A stretch of DNA of 64,000 bases from Sphingomonas sp. LR60 (GTDB taxonomy: Bacteria; Pseudomonadota; Alphaproteobacteria; Sphingomonadales; Sphingomonadaceae), in the NCBI RefSeq assembly GCF_036855935.1, contig NZ_JASPFK010000001.1:2730501-2794500 (forward strand), in the 5' to 3' direction. Every line of letters starts with the position of its first letter. Position 1 is the first letter of the stretch. A program made the translations under genes and the position numbers. Shown one piece after another: positions 37,567 through 45,098 of this stretch. A model generated the notes under the pieces. That model was not told the origin of the DNA. It made no database searches and saw nothing but the letters and a program-made list of their open reading frames with translations.

Positions 37567-39981
37567 ATGGGTCTGCTCCATACCATCGCGCACTGTATGG
37601 CGCACAGTCACAACCTGCGGCTTGTGGCGCTTGCCGCTGCTGTCTGTGCTGTCGGCGTCTACGCAACATTCGCAATTGCGCGGCATACGGCGCGAGCAGT
37701 CGATGCGCTTCGCTTCCGATGGGCTCTCGTCAGCATCGTATCGGGTGGATGTACGGCATGGGCTACGCATTTCATCGTGCTTCTGGCCTACCAGCCAGGC
37801 ATTGAAGCCGCGTTCGATCCGCTGGTCACCATCGCATCGTTAGCTTGTGCTATCGTGGGTATCGGCGGGGGCATTCTCGTGTCGATGCGCTCACGCCGTC
37901 GCATGCAGCAATTTATCGCAGGGCTCGTCATCGGCGTTGGCATCGCCGCGCTGCATTACATTGGACAATCGGCATATCTTGTTCGGGGCAGCGTCGCCTG
38001 GGATCCGGTGCTGGTGCTTCTCTCGCTCGTCGTCGGCGTGCCGTTGACCGGGCTCGGCATGATGACGTTGTCGCACCGACGTCGCTCCATTCGCCGCGCT
38101 GCGCCACCACTACTACTGCTTTCGATCGCCGTTCTGCATTTCTGCGGCATGGCGGCGATGACCGTTCGCCCCGATGCGACTGTCAGTTTCCCGGCGACCG
38201 CCATGTCGCCAGCAACCATCGCGCCGTGGGTAGCGGGCGTGTCGATCGCCCTCCTCACCCTTGCGATATTCGGTTGGCGCTTCGACCTCGCCGCAAAAGC
38301 AAGGCTCCGCCTTGATCAGCGCCGCCTGCGTGAACTCGCCGATGTCGCGCTTGAAGGCTTGCTGATCTGCACCGAGGACGCGATCACCACCGTCAATCAA
38401 AGCATCGAGCGCCTCTCCGGCTATGCGCCGGGCACGCTCCCTGGATCGTCCCTGAGCCAACTGCTTCCCGGCGTCGATTTCGCCAGCATGCCCGAGCGGG
38501 AGGAGCGGGAGGCGCAGCTCACCAGCGCAAGCGGCGACACCATTCCCGTCCGCATCCTTCGCGCGCAGGTTTCGCTCGGCCACAAGGTTCACACGGTCAT
38601 TGCCGTACGTGACCAGCGTGAGCGGCTGCGGACCGAGGCACGCATGCGCACCCTGGCATTCAGCGACTCGCTGACCGGGGTCGCCAACCGCGGACGCTTC
38701 TTTGATCTGCTCTCGATCCACACGGCTTCGCGACGCGAGCGCGATCAATCCTTCGCGGTGCTCATGCTCGACCTCGATCGCTTCAAGCCAGTGAACGATA
38801 GGCTGGGTCATGCCGCAGGTGACGCTATCCTGCAGATGGTGGCGGAGCGGCTCCAGGCGACGCTGCGCGACGGCGATGTGCTTGCCCGGCTCGGCGGCGA
38901 GGAATTTGCTATTCTGCAGATTGCAGCAGACCATCTCGACTCCGTTGCCATCCTGGCGGAGCGCATCGTGCAGACGATCGGCGGCCGGCCCTTCACCTAC
39001 CAGGGACAAGCGCTGCATCTTGGTGCGAGCGTCGGTTTCGCTTGGGCGCCGCAAGACGGCAACGACCCGGCCGAACTGCTGCGGAACGCCGATCTGGCAC
39101 TTTATGCCGCGAAGTCGGACGGTCGCGCGATCTGGCGGCGATACGACCCGCGCTTTGATGAGGAGACACAGAAGCGGCGGCGCCTCGAGATCGGCCTGCG
39201 GCACGCGATCAGCCACGGAGAGCTGCAACTGCACTACCAGCCGCTGGTCGACGCTCAAACCGGCGCGATTACGTCCGCAGAGGCGCTGGTGCGCTGGAAC
39301 CATCCCGAACGTGGGCTTATCCCTCCAGTCGATTTCATCGGACTTGCAGAGGAAACCGGATTGATCCTGCCCCTTGGCGACTGGGTGGTGCGGACAGCGT
39401 GCGCCGAGGCGGTCAGCTGGCCCGCAAACATCGGCGTGGCGGTGAACCTTTCGCCTGCGCAATTCCGTGACCATGGGCTCAGCAAGGTCGTCTTGTCGGC
39501 GCTCCATGAATCCGGATTGGAACCAAGCCGTCTTGAGTTGGAAATTACCGAAGGCGTGCTACTGAACGACGAGGCGGGTACGCTTGCGACTTTGGCCGAA
39601 CTTCAGAAGGCCGGCGTACGCATCTCCATGGACGATTTCGGCACCGGCTATTCGTTCCTGAGCTATCTGCGCAAATTCCCCTTCGACAAGATCAAGATCG
39701 ATCAATCATTCGTGCGTCAAATTCCCGACGATCCGGAAAGCGCGGCGATCATCCGGGCGATCATCACGATGAGCGCATGCCTCGGTATCAAAACGACCGT
39801 CGAGGGGGTTGAGACGAGCGAGCAACTCGCCTTCTCGGTCGCGGAAGATTGCGACACGATCCAAGGTTACCACGTCAGTCGACCGCTCACTGCAAGCGCT
39901 TTCCATGACGTTCTTGATCTCACGCAGCCATCTCGATCGGACATCCTTGTTGATCGATCGATGTGTTCCATGCGGGCCTGA
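37567..39981 (+). CDS. MHYT-PAS-GGDEF-EAL cyclic-di-GMP protein
   Basis: An 804-residue inner-membrane c-di-GMP enzyme. The N-terminal MHYT sensor (about 10-235) has seven hydrophobic segments with the His motifs ATHFIVLL, LHYIGQSA and LHFCGMAAM. A PAS-like region follows (about 250-350; LEGLLICTEDAITTVNQSIE). GGDEF is intact (ARLGGEEFAI), so synthesis is possible. EAL is intact too (SAEALVRWNHP, LEITEGVL, DDFGTGYSFLSYL, TVEGVET), so hydrolysis is possible. Which activity dominates cannot be told. MHYT domains are thought to sense O2, CO or NO. It is a single gene, and could control attachment alongside the pilus and adhesin. Confidence 0.93.
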   Translation: MGLLHTIAHCMAHSHNLRLVALAAAVCAVGVYATFAIARHTARAVDALRFRWALVSIVSGGCTAWATHFIVLLAYQPGIEAAFDPLVTIASLACAIVGIGGGILVSMRSRRRMQQFIAGLVIGVGIAALHYIGQSAYLVRGSVAWDPVLVLLSLVVGVPLTGLGMMTLSHRRRSIRRAAPPLLLLSIAVLHFCGMAAMTVRPDATVSFPATAMSPATIAPWVAGVSIALLTLAIFGWRFDLAAKARLRLDQRRLRELADVALEGLLICTEDAITTVNQSIERLSGYAPGTLPGSSLSQLLPGVDFASMPEREEREAQLTSASGDTIPVRILRAQVSLGHKVHTVIAVRDQRERLRTEARMRTLAFSDSLTGVANRGRFFDLLSIHTASRRERDQSFAVLMLDLDRFKPVNDRLGHAAGDAILQMVAERLQATLRDGDVLARLGGEEFAILQIAADHLDSVAILAERIVQTIGGRPFTYQGQALHLGASVGFAWAPQDGNDPAELLRNADLALYAAKSDGRAIWRRYDPRFDEETQKRRRLEIGLRHAISHGELQLHYQPLVDAQTGAITSAEALVRWNHPERGLIPPVDFIGLAEETGLILPLGDWVVRTACAEAVSWPANIGVAVNLSPAQFRDHGLSKVVLSALHESGLEPSRLELEITEGVLLNDEAGTLATLAELQKAGVRISMDDFGTGYSFLSYLRKFPFDKIKIDQSFVRQIPDDPESAAIIRAIITMSACLGIKTTVEGVETSEQLAFSVAEDCDTIQGYHVSRPLTASAFHDVLDLTQPSRSDILVDRSMCSMRA

Positions 39982-40182
39982 GCTCACTCACGGCGAGGAA
40001 GCTTCGGTGCACTCGGGACGCCGCAAGCTTGGGTCCGCACCCCACCGAAATTTGCCTTTGAGGCAGAGCAACCCTCCGCCCCTGTCTAAGCTGCGCTGAG
40101 GGCGTTGGCTAATCGAAGAATGCGATTTTCCCCGCTTAGTACCCCCAATGACGCTTCCGCCCGAAGGCTGTAGGCTGGTCAG

Positions 40183-40332
40183 TGAGGGTCCCCCAGTTTC
40201 TCATCCATGTCGAAGGAGAGTTTCCGTCATTTTGAGGGTCCCCCAGTTTCTCATCCATGTCGAAGGAGAGTTTCCGTCATTCTGAGGGTCCCCCAGTTTC
40301 TCATCCATGTCGAAGGAGAGTTTCCGTCATTC
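40183..40332. repeat. Three head-to-tail copies of the 50-bp IS3 left end
   Basis: Units start at 40183, 40233 and 40283, each TGAGGGTCCCCCAGTTTCTC followed by 30 more bases, nearly identical. The unit matches the inverted right end of the IS3 element (TGACGTCCTCCCTGTTTTTT from 41507). The innermost copy is the real left terminus; the two outer copies are extra. Confidence 0.9.
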
Positions 40333-41173
40333 ATTCGGCCGCGATCTTGGCCGCGGCAGCAGCATATTCGACCGGCGTCAGCCAGCCAAGCGATGTGTGA
40401 GGGCGGCTCTCATTATAGTCCCGCCGCCAGGCCTCGATCTTGGCTCTGGCGTCCTCCAGCGACAGGAACCAGTGCGTGTTCAGGCACTCGTCCCGAAGGC
40501 GGCCGTTAAACGACTCTACGAAGGCGTTGTCGGTCGGCTTGCCCGGCCGGCTGAAGTCCAGGGTCACGCCATTCTCGTATGCCCAGCGGTCGAGCGCCTT
40601 CGAGATGAACTCCGGCCCGTTGTCCACCCGAATGGTCCTGGGCGCGCCGCGGGTTGACGAGATCCGCGCCATCACCTCGACCACCTGCTCACCCTTGATG
40701 CCCTGGTCGACGTCAATCGCCAGCGCCTCGCGCGTGAACGCATCGACGACCGTCAGCGCTCGCAACCGCCGGCCGTCGAACAGCGCGTCGGAGACGAAGT
40801 CCATCGACCACATCTCGTTGGCCGCCGCAGCCGCAGGCTGTCGGTCGCGGTTGGCAGCGCTGACGTTGCGGCGAGGCTTCTTGAGCCGAAGGCTCAGTCC
40901 ATCATCCCGGTAAAGCCGATAGACCCTCTTGTGGTTCACGAACCATCCCTCCCTGCGCAGCAGGATGTAGATGCGGAAGTAGCCGTATCGCGTCCGCGTC
41001 GCCGCCAGATCGCGGATGCGCAGCATCAGCGGCGCCTGGTCCGGCCGATGCGACACGTAGCGCACCGACGACCGGTCGACGCCCAGCGCCAGGCAACTGC
41101 GTCGCTCGCTGACACCATGAGACGCCTGGACGTGCGCGACGAGCTCGCGCCGTCGTCCAGGCGTCAGGGCTTT
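40331..41173 (-). CDS. IS3-family transposase OrfB (catalytic part)
   Basis: The integrase-core protein of the IS3 element, made by frameshifting from orfA. It begins about GRRRELVAHVQASHGVSERR and runs through YRLYRDDGLSLRLKKPRR to the DDE core: D in EMWSMDFVSDAL, D in RTIRVDNGPEF and E in NAFVESFNGRLRDE. The end AAAAAKIAAE lies inside the terminal repeat. All catalytic residues are present, so the element may be active. The frame as given starts at an internal ATG at 41065; the biological start is the frameshift site near 41171. Confidence 0.88.
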   Translation of the reverse strand, partial: KALTPGRRRELVAHVQASHGVSERRSCLALGVDRSSVRYVSHRPDQAPLMLRIRDLAATRTRYGYFRIYILLRREGWFVNHKRVYRLYRDDGLSLRLKKPRRNVSAANRDRQPAAAAANEMWSMDFVSDALFDGRRLRALTVVDAFTREALAIDVDQGIKGEQVVEVMARISSTRGAPRTIRVDNGPEFISKALDRWAYENGVTLDFSRPGKPTDNAFVESFNGRLRDECLNTHWFLSLEDARAKIEAWRRDYNESRPHTSLGWLTPVEYAAAAAKIAAE

Positions 41174-41429
41174 TTGACAGCACGTCCTGCAGGATATGCT
41201 TGTCCAGGCTCAGGTCCGCGACCAGCTGCTTGAGCTTGCGGTTCTCCTCCTCGAGCAGCTTCAGGCGCCGCAGCTCGCCTACGCCGAGGCCGCCGTACAC
41301 CTTCTTCCAGCGGTAGAATGTCTGCTCGGAGATCCCCATCCGGCGGATTACCTCCGCCACTGACGTACCCGTCTCCGCCTGCTTCAGCGCGAACGCGATC
41401 TGCTCGTCCGTATGCCTCGTCTTCTTCAT
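41164..41429 (-). CDS. IS3-family transposase OrfA (DNA-binding part)
   Basis: The helix-turn-helix protein MKKTRHTDEQIAFALKQAET, with GTSVAEVIRRMGISEQTFYR and a leucine zipper (LKLLEEENRKLKQLVADLSL). The family ends with LSKK and a stop just after an A-rich slippery site, with OrfB in the -1 frame. Here the run at 41171-41175 has five A; one more A would give LSKKP and a stop at 41164, an 88-residue OrfA, and would put orfB in the expected -1 frame. One A has probably been lost in sequencing. Confidence 0.88.
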
Positions 41430-41507
41430 GTCCAGCTCCTCGCCCGCAGGCTTCAAAGGACCGGAAAACTCTCACTCAACATGGATGAAAAAACAGGGAG
41501 GACGTCA

Positions 41508-41857
41508 AAGGCGGCACTTCGTTTGGCTTCGAACAACAAGGGCGCTCTTGACGAACGGCGGCTATGGCGCGCCTCGGTAGCTGGCATGGATGTCTAGGTT
41601 TGGGCGAAGTGGCCGTCCCGGTGCGGGTATCTGGAGGATGCAAATCGGCCTTCAGGAACCTCTAGGCCGGCCTAAAAGACGCTTGCGGCGAAGAAGTTTT
41701 CCGCCTCGTATGACGTCAGCGAGCTCAAGTGCCCTCGAAAGTTACACCGCCCTCTCGAGACCTCAGCGATTTCTGTCACGCAGACGATTTGCCATGCAAG
41801 GACCAGCGCAGAAAAGTGTACAGCGACTGGGAGCGCATCGCTCAAAAGGATACGACA
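41508..41857. other. Stretch with no confident gene
   Basis: About 350 bases between the IS3 element and a small basic-protein gene. No supported frame, repeat or hairpin was recognised; the end must contain the promoter of the small gene. Confidence 0.35.
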
Positions 41858-41983
41858 ATGGCAAAAAGCCAGCGCAAATCGAACAAGGAAATTCGCAAGC
41901 CTAAGGCGGTTAAATTAAATAATATCGCTGCCAATGCGCCCAAAAAGGACGGCCTGGTCGCTGCGCTCCTCGCAAAGAAGTAG
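41858..41983 (+). CDS. 41-residue basic small protein
   Basis: A Lys-rich peptide MAKSQRKSNKEIRKPKAVKL ending AALLAKK. AAGGATACGACA precedes the ATG. Short Lys/Ala-rich proteins starting MAK-GQKRSN-type are widespread in sphingomonads; a nucleic-acid-binding role is possible but unproven. It is followed 47 bases later by another small gene on the same strand. Confidence 0.6.
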   Translation: MAKSQRKSNKEIRKPKAVKLNNIAANAPKKDGLVAALLAKK

Positions 41984-42030
41984 ACCTTAAAACGCACTTG
42001 CGTCGGCGCAGAACTTTCCGAAGGATCATC

Positions 42031-42246
42031 ATGTCACGAGCTCTGAACGTCAACGCCACCGAGGCGGAAGTCAGAACACGCGCAGCGGCCATGGGAACCG
42101 CGATCAGCGCGATCGAGACGATCCTGTCAGGCGGAACACGTGTCGTATTCGCAAGTGGCGCTGACGCCGAGGTGATGCGAGGTGTTTTCGCCAATCAGCT
42201 GATCAAAGGAACGGTGACGCGTGCGCGGTGGGTTAGCGGTGGCTGA
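42031..42246 (+). CDS. 71-residue small protein of unknown function
   Basis: A soluble protein MSRALNVNATEAEVRTRAAA with a helical first half and a strand-turn-helix second half (TRVVFASGADAEVMRGVFAN, KGTVTRARWVSG). The start is chosen because AAGGATCATC precedes the ATG. It is probably co-transcribed with the basic peptide upstream. No family recognised. Confidence 0.55.
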   Translation: MSRALNVNATEAEVRTRAAAMGTAISAIETILSGGTRVVFASGADAEVMRGVFANQLIKGTVTRARWVSGG

Positions 42247-42262
42247 CGGAAACGGTGTAAGC

Positions 42263-42370
42263 ATGAGGCATCAGCGCTGGACGCAATGCGACATCACCAC
42301 GTTGCGTAACCACCTTGGCGCCGGCGACATGCTGGTCGATGCCTGGCGTGGTCTGGAACGCTCCCCCTAA
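42263..42370 (+). CDS. Possible 35-residue peptide
   Basis: A short frame MRHQRWTQCDITTLRNHLGA ending RGLERSP, 16 bases after the previous gene. The opening resembles SANT/GcrA-like small DNA-binding starts (W-T-x-x-D-x-x-x-L-R), possibly truncated. Evidence is weak. Confidence 0.3.
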   Translation: MRHQRWTQCDITTLRNHLGAGDMLVDAWRGLERSP

Positions 42371-42554
42371 CGGGTCATGTTAATGATCGGTCGCTTGCGG
42401 CTCCCTTTTCGGAGCAAATTCGCTGATCAGAGGCATGTTCCAGATAAGCGTTTTCAGTGATTGCGCCTACGTCCATCCGAAGACCCGATTAGCCTTTCGC
42501 CATGACGCCTGACTTTAAGTGCGCGTTTTGATTTTCGTGCGGGTTTCTGCCGGG

Positions 42555-42617
42555 TACAGTGCTCATGCCCCCCGCATCGGCAAGGTGAAATCATGACCGA
42601 GCTGGAGGATGCCTCCG
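42555..42617 (+). other. Degenerate promoter-hairpin module D
   Basis: GGGTACAGT (TACAGT at 42555) followed 49 bases later by GGAGGATGCCTCC (42604) and GCCTC. Layout and spacing match modules A-C, but the -10 box is weaker and the stem shorter. It may be a decayed copy. Confidence 0.3.
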
Positions 42618-42638
42618 CCTCGATCCTTGGCATGGTAG

Positions 42639-42842
42639 TTAGCTACTGACCCCGGCAATGGAAACATTGCGTCGGATTGCGCGAAAGCCTCGCAACCAAG
42701 CGTGACGGATCATGGGTTTATCATGACTTCGGTACGGGCAGTCACTCTCGCTGCGAGCTACATCAGCCGCAGCGCTTCGACCTTCTTCAATCGCTTTATC
42801 AAGATGCGCTCGGCCGATGTAGGGAATACGACTAGATATCAT
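42639..42842 (-). CDS. Small Rmf-like protein
   Basis: A 67-residue protein MISSRIPYIGRAHLDKAIEE. Its middle, SDCPYRSHDKPMIRHAWLRGF, resembles the C-P-Y ... W-L-x-G-F/W core of ribosome modulation factor-like proteins, which bind the ribosome in stationary phase. AGGAG lies eight bases before the ATG. It overlaps or abuts the stop of the gene upstream, so the two are coupled. The Rmf link is by pattern only. Confidence 0.5.
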   Translation of the reverse strand: MISSRIPYIGRAHLDKAIEEGRSAAADVARSESDCPYRSHDKPMIRHAWLRGFRAIRRNVSIAGVSS

Positions 42843-43156
42843 CACGCATCTCCTATTTTTGCTTGAACGCTCACTGCTAGAGCTCCCACCTTTGCTGGCA
42901 GCTCAGAACCCAATTTGAGGCGCCCGACTTCATTCTTGCAATCAACGATCCACTTTACCTCTCCTCCTTTGTCTGAGTCTCGGGGCAACCAACCGATATC
43001 TTCGACAAACTCGCGGCGCGGGAAGGGGGTAGCCGCAATTAAGGCACCATAAGCTTTCGCAAATGCCAAATGCGCATGGCGCGCGCTCGCGGATAAAGAG
43101 TTTTCAGCCATATATAGCGAATGATGTTCGCGATTGAGCAAATAATTGAGATCCAT
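42842..43156 (-). CDS. Small sphingomonad protein of unknown function
   Basis: A 104-residue protein beginning MDLNYLLNREHHSLYMAENS. The opening D-L-N-Y-L and the helix with RHAHLAFAKAYGALI match a family of short helical proteins common in sphingomonads; the last 55 residues (from about REFVEDIGWLPRD) are extra compared with that core. GGAGG precedes the ATG. Its stop touches the start of the Rmf-like gene, so they form an operon. GC content is lower than in neighbouring enzymes. Confidence 0.55.
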   Translation of the reverse strand: MDLNYLLNREHHSLYMAENSLSASARHAHLAFAKAYGALIAATPFPRREFVEDIGWLPRDSDKGGEVKWIVDCKNEVGRLKLGSELPAKVGALAVSVQAKIGDA

Positions 43157-43365
43157 TGAACGCGCCTCCGTCAGAGCGGGAGCAATAGGCTCTCAGCCGC
43201 ACATCGCCCGGAAAGTTTTACGCGGTGCAACCCTCTTAGCCCCTTTTACATGATTGAGATACCTTTTTATTAAATGCCCTTCTTATAACCTTGGCATGCT
43301 ATAGAGGTTTTCTACGGCGTTTCCGAGTCCCTGTGAGGAGCCGTAAGCAATAAAGGTCACACGTG

Positions 43366-43623
43366 ATGGCTTACCCCGAAGTGTTTTTCGTGACCTTTGA
43401 CGCGAATTTAGTCACCTTAGATCTCAAACGACTCGAAGCGGGTCCTGTGATAAGGCTCGATATGGATGAAGCAAACACCCTCATAGATCAGCTTATCCAA
43501 GCAACACGAAGCGCGCTTAGTCGAGGGGCGATCATCGCCCCCGCTGCGGCACTACTACGGGATTTGCAGCTCTCAAATCGCCCAGGCTTTCTAGGACGAA
43601 AGCCGGTCTCTGTCGGGACCTAG
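43366..43623 (+). CDS. 85-residue protein of unknown function
   Basis: A soluble protein MAYPEVFFVTFDANLVTLDL with a beta-rich first half and a helical second half (DEANTLIDQLIQATRSALSR). AAAGG lies about ten bases before the ATG. Its stop codon is just before module C. No family is recognised; the composition resembles small sphingomonad stress-linked proteins. Confidence 0.5.
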   Translation: MAYPEVFFVTFDANLVTLDLKRLEAGPVIRLDMDEANTLIDQLIQATRSALSRGAIIAPAAALLRDLQLSNRPGFLGRKPVSVGT

Positions 43624-43679
43624 ATGCGCCAGTCTGCAATTGGGCGAAAGCGGGCGAGCGTTCGCGGGTATCCGGCCGG

Positions 43680-43758
43680 TATAATCGGTGCCGATAGCCC
43701 TTGCGCCGGAGGAGAGAAGGCGATTGAGGCGGAAGCCTCTCCGCCTCAATCTTTTTTT
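43680..43758 (+). ncRNA. Candidate small RNA, promoter-hairpin module C
   Basis: TATAAT at 43680 is a perfect -10 box; 42 bases on, GATTGAGGCGG and CCGCCTCAATC form a perfect 11-bp stem (43722-43751) followed by seven T (43752-43758), a textbook intrinsic terminator. The upstream part CTGCAATTGGGCGAAAGCGG (43634) also matches module B. The next gene starts 61 bases later, so this is an independent short transcript of about 65-70 bases or an attenuator-like leader of that gene. Confidence 0.5.
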
Positions 43759-43819
43759 CGTTAGAAACCAAAGATATAGTTCGTTGTTTAGGAGGGCGGA
43801 GTTCGTCGCGGAGCCAGCC

Positions 43820-44206
43820 GTGGGCCATACTAACCGAGCGGTTTTCACCATCGTGGTTGTTGAAGATGACGACGATATTCGAACGTTAGCCGTGATGGCA
43901 CTCGAATTAGATCCGTCCTTTCGCGTCATAGAAGCGAGAACTGGCGCAGCTGCCCTACAGACGGCGTGTACGGTGGCAGGATTGGATCTAATCCTCGTTG
44001 ATCTCAGCCTTCCCGACATGGACGGCTTTGAGCTGGCCGACGCTCTCCAGCAGATCCAGACCGACGCGACCATACCCTTTGCTTTCTTCACGGCATCGGT
44101 GAGGGAGGCCGAGCTACAGCGCTACAAGGCGGCAGGAGCCAGAGGGGTCATAGCGAAGCCTTTTGACCCGCTTAGGTTGGCGACAACAGTCAGAAACTTG
44201 ATCTAG
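43820..44206 (+). CDS. Single-domain response regulator
   Basis: A 128-residue stand-alone receiver: acidic pocket VVVEDDDDI, phosphoacceptor D61 (LILVDLSLPDMDG), conserved Thr in FFTAS and K113 (IAKPF). There is no output domain. The start is a GTG with GGAG seven bases upstream; longer starts would run back through the terminator of module C, so they are rejected. It may act as a phosphate sink or relay for the HisKA_2-type kinases nearby. Confidence 0.85.
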   Translation: MGHTNRAVFTIVVVEDDDDIRTLAVMALELDPSFRVIEARTGAAALQTACTVAGLDLILVDLSLPDMDGFELADALQQIQTDATIPFAFFTASVREAELQRYKAAGARGVIAKPFDPLRLATTVRNLI

Positions 44207-44218
44207 CATCTCGTTGAA

Positions 44219-44243
44219 GCGGAGGTTCTCTCCGCCTCGTTTT
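44219..44243 (+). terminator. Terminator after the response regulator
   Basis: GCGGAG at 44219 and CTCCGC at 44230 form a stem with a 5-base loop, followed by CTCGTTTT. It begins 13 bases after the response regulator stop and belongs to the same hairpin style as modules A-C. Confidence 0.6.
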
Positions 44244-44311
44244 GAGACTTTTCGCCATCTTGGCAGCCGGGCATTCGTACTTCTAAGAACGAAGGCGACG
44301 AGACAGGCCCC

Positions 44312-44890
44312 ATGTTAGTGGTGCTGGAAGGGTGGCTATGCCGCTACAAGATTCTGCCCAACGGCTCACGCCAGATCATGGCGTTCCTGATGCCGGGAGA
44401 CGCCTGCGATCTTCACATCAAGATGCTGGCGGAAATGGATCACAGCATACAGGCGGTTGCCCCCGCGCAGGTCGCGACCGTGTCTCGCCCCGAGATGTAG
44501 TCCATGATGGACGAGCATCCCAACATCGCGCGCGCGATGTACACAGCCCAACTGGTGGACGAAGGCATCATGCGGGCGTGGATCGTCAGCATGGGCCGGC
44601 GCAGCTCGGTCGAGCGCGTCGCCCATCTGATTTGCGAGCTGTACCTGCGCGCGCTCAACATCGGTCTTACGCACGATGGCGACTTCGCCCTGCCGCTGTC
44701 GCAGATCGTCCTTGCCGATGCGCTCGGCATGACGCCGGTTCACATCAACCGCGTTCTCAAGGAACTCCACCTCGCGGGAACGATGGCACTCAGTCGCGGC
44801 AGTGTGACGATCATAGATCCGGAGAAGCTGGTCCAGACCGCCGGATTTGACGAGAATTACTTGCACCGCCGTCGGCGTCAAACGGTTTAA
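44312..44890 (+). pseudogene. Crp/Fnr-family regulator, truncated and with an internal stop
   Basis: The sequence LVVLEGWLCRYKILPNGSRQ and MAFLMPGDACDLH is the Crp/Fnr cyclic-nucleotide-fold of a sphingomonad regulator, but the first ~50 residues are missing; a TGA at 44243-44245 closes the frame upstream. A TAG at 44498 interrupts the gene after SRPEM, with the same frame continuing through the dimer helix and the DNA-binding domain (LPLSQIVLADALGMTPVHIN, then RVLKELHLAGTMAL). So one frame with a nonsense codon and a lost start: a real pseudogene, not a simple indel. An intact Crp/Fnr gene lies at 50546-51286. Confidence 0.82.
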
Positions 44891-45098
44891 GCTGCCACCC
44901 AGTCTCTCTATTACGCTCAGTTTAAGAGCCGCCTTATGGGCGCGGCAGCGTGTTCGGAACGAAGCAGATTGCTTGCACGAACGGCTTCCTCCGTTCTTAA
45001 CTTAGACGAATCATAGCGCCAGGATTTGTGCTAAAGTCGGGACGTGGCTCACCTTAACCAGAGATGACAGGATCGCCGCAGCATGGATCGGGGGCTAC
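44891..45098. other. Intergenic region before the kinase gene
   Basis: About 200 bases with no gene. It must hold the promoter for the kinase/sigma pair. I searched for the sphingomonad general-stress promoter (GGAAC, 16-17 bases, CGTT): GGAAC is present near 44953 but no CGTT lies at the right distance. Confidence 0.4.

Larger units (their letters stand above)
40283..41507. mobile_element. IS3-family insertion sequence
   Basis: About 1225 bp with TG...CA ends and long imperfect terminal repeats sharing CATCCATG and GAGAGTTT. It contains orfA and orfB in overlapping frames. No target duplication is visible on either side, possibly because of the extra left-end copies. Confidence 0.85.

Noticed and set aside
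38113..39507. A 464-residue minus-strand frame opposite the GGDEF/EAL gene
   Set aside because: No domain; the plus strand has intact catalytic motifs.
40183..40332. Direct repeats as a possible CRISPR array
   Set aside because: The three 50-bp units abut with no spacers and match the end of the neighbouring IS3 element; there are no cas genes.
31692..43758. Palindromic modules as integron attC sites
   Set aside because: No attC core sites (GTTRRRY-type), no integrase gene and the small genes are on both strands; the -10 box and T-run fit transcripts better.
44891..45098. A general-stress (EcfG-type) promoter before the kinase/sigma pair
   Set aside because: GGAAC occurs near 44953 but no CGTT lies 16-17 bases downstream.
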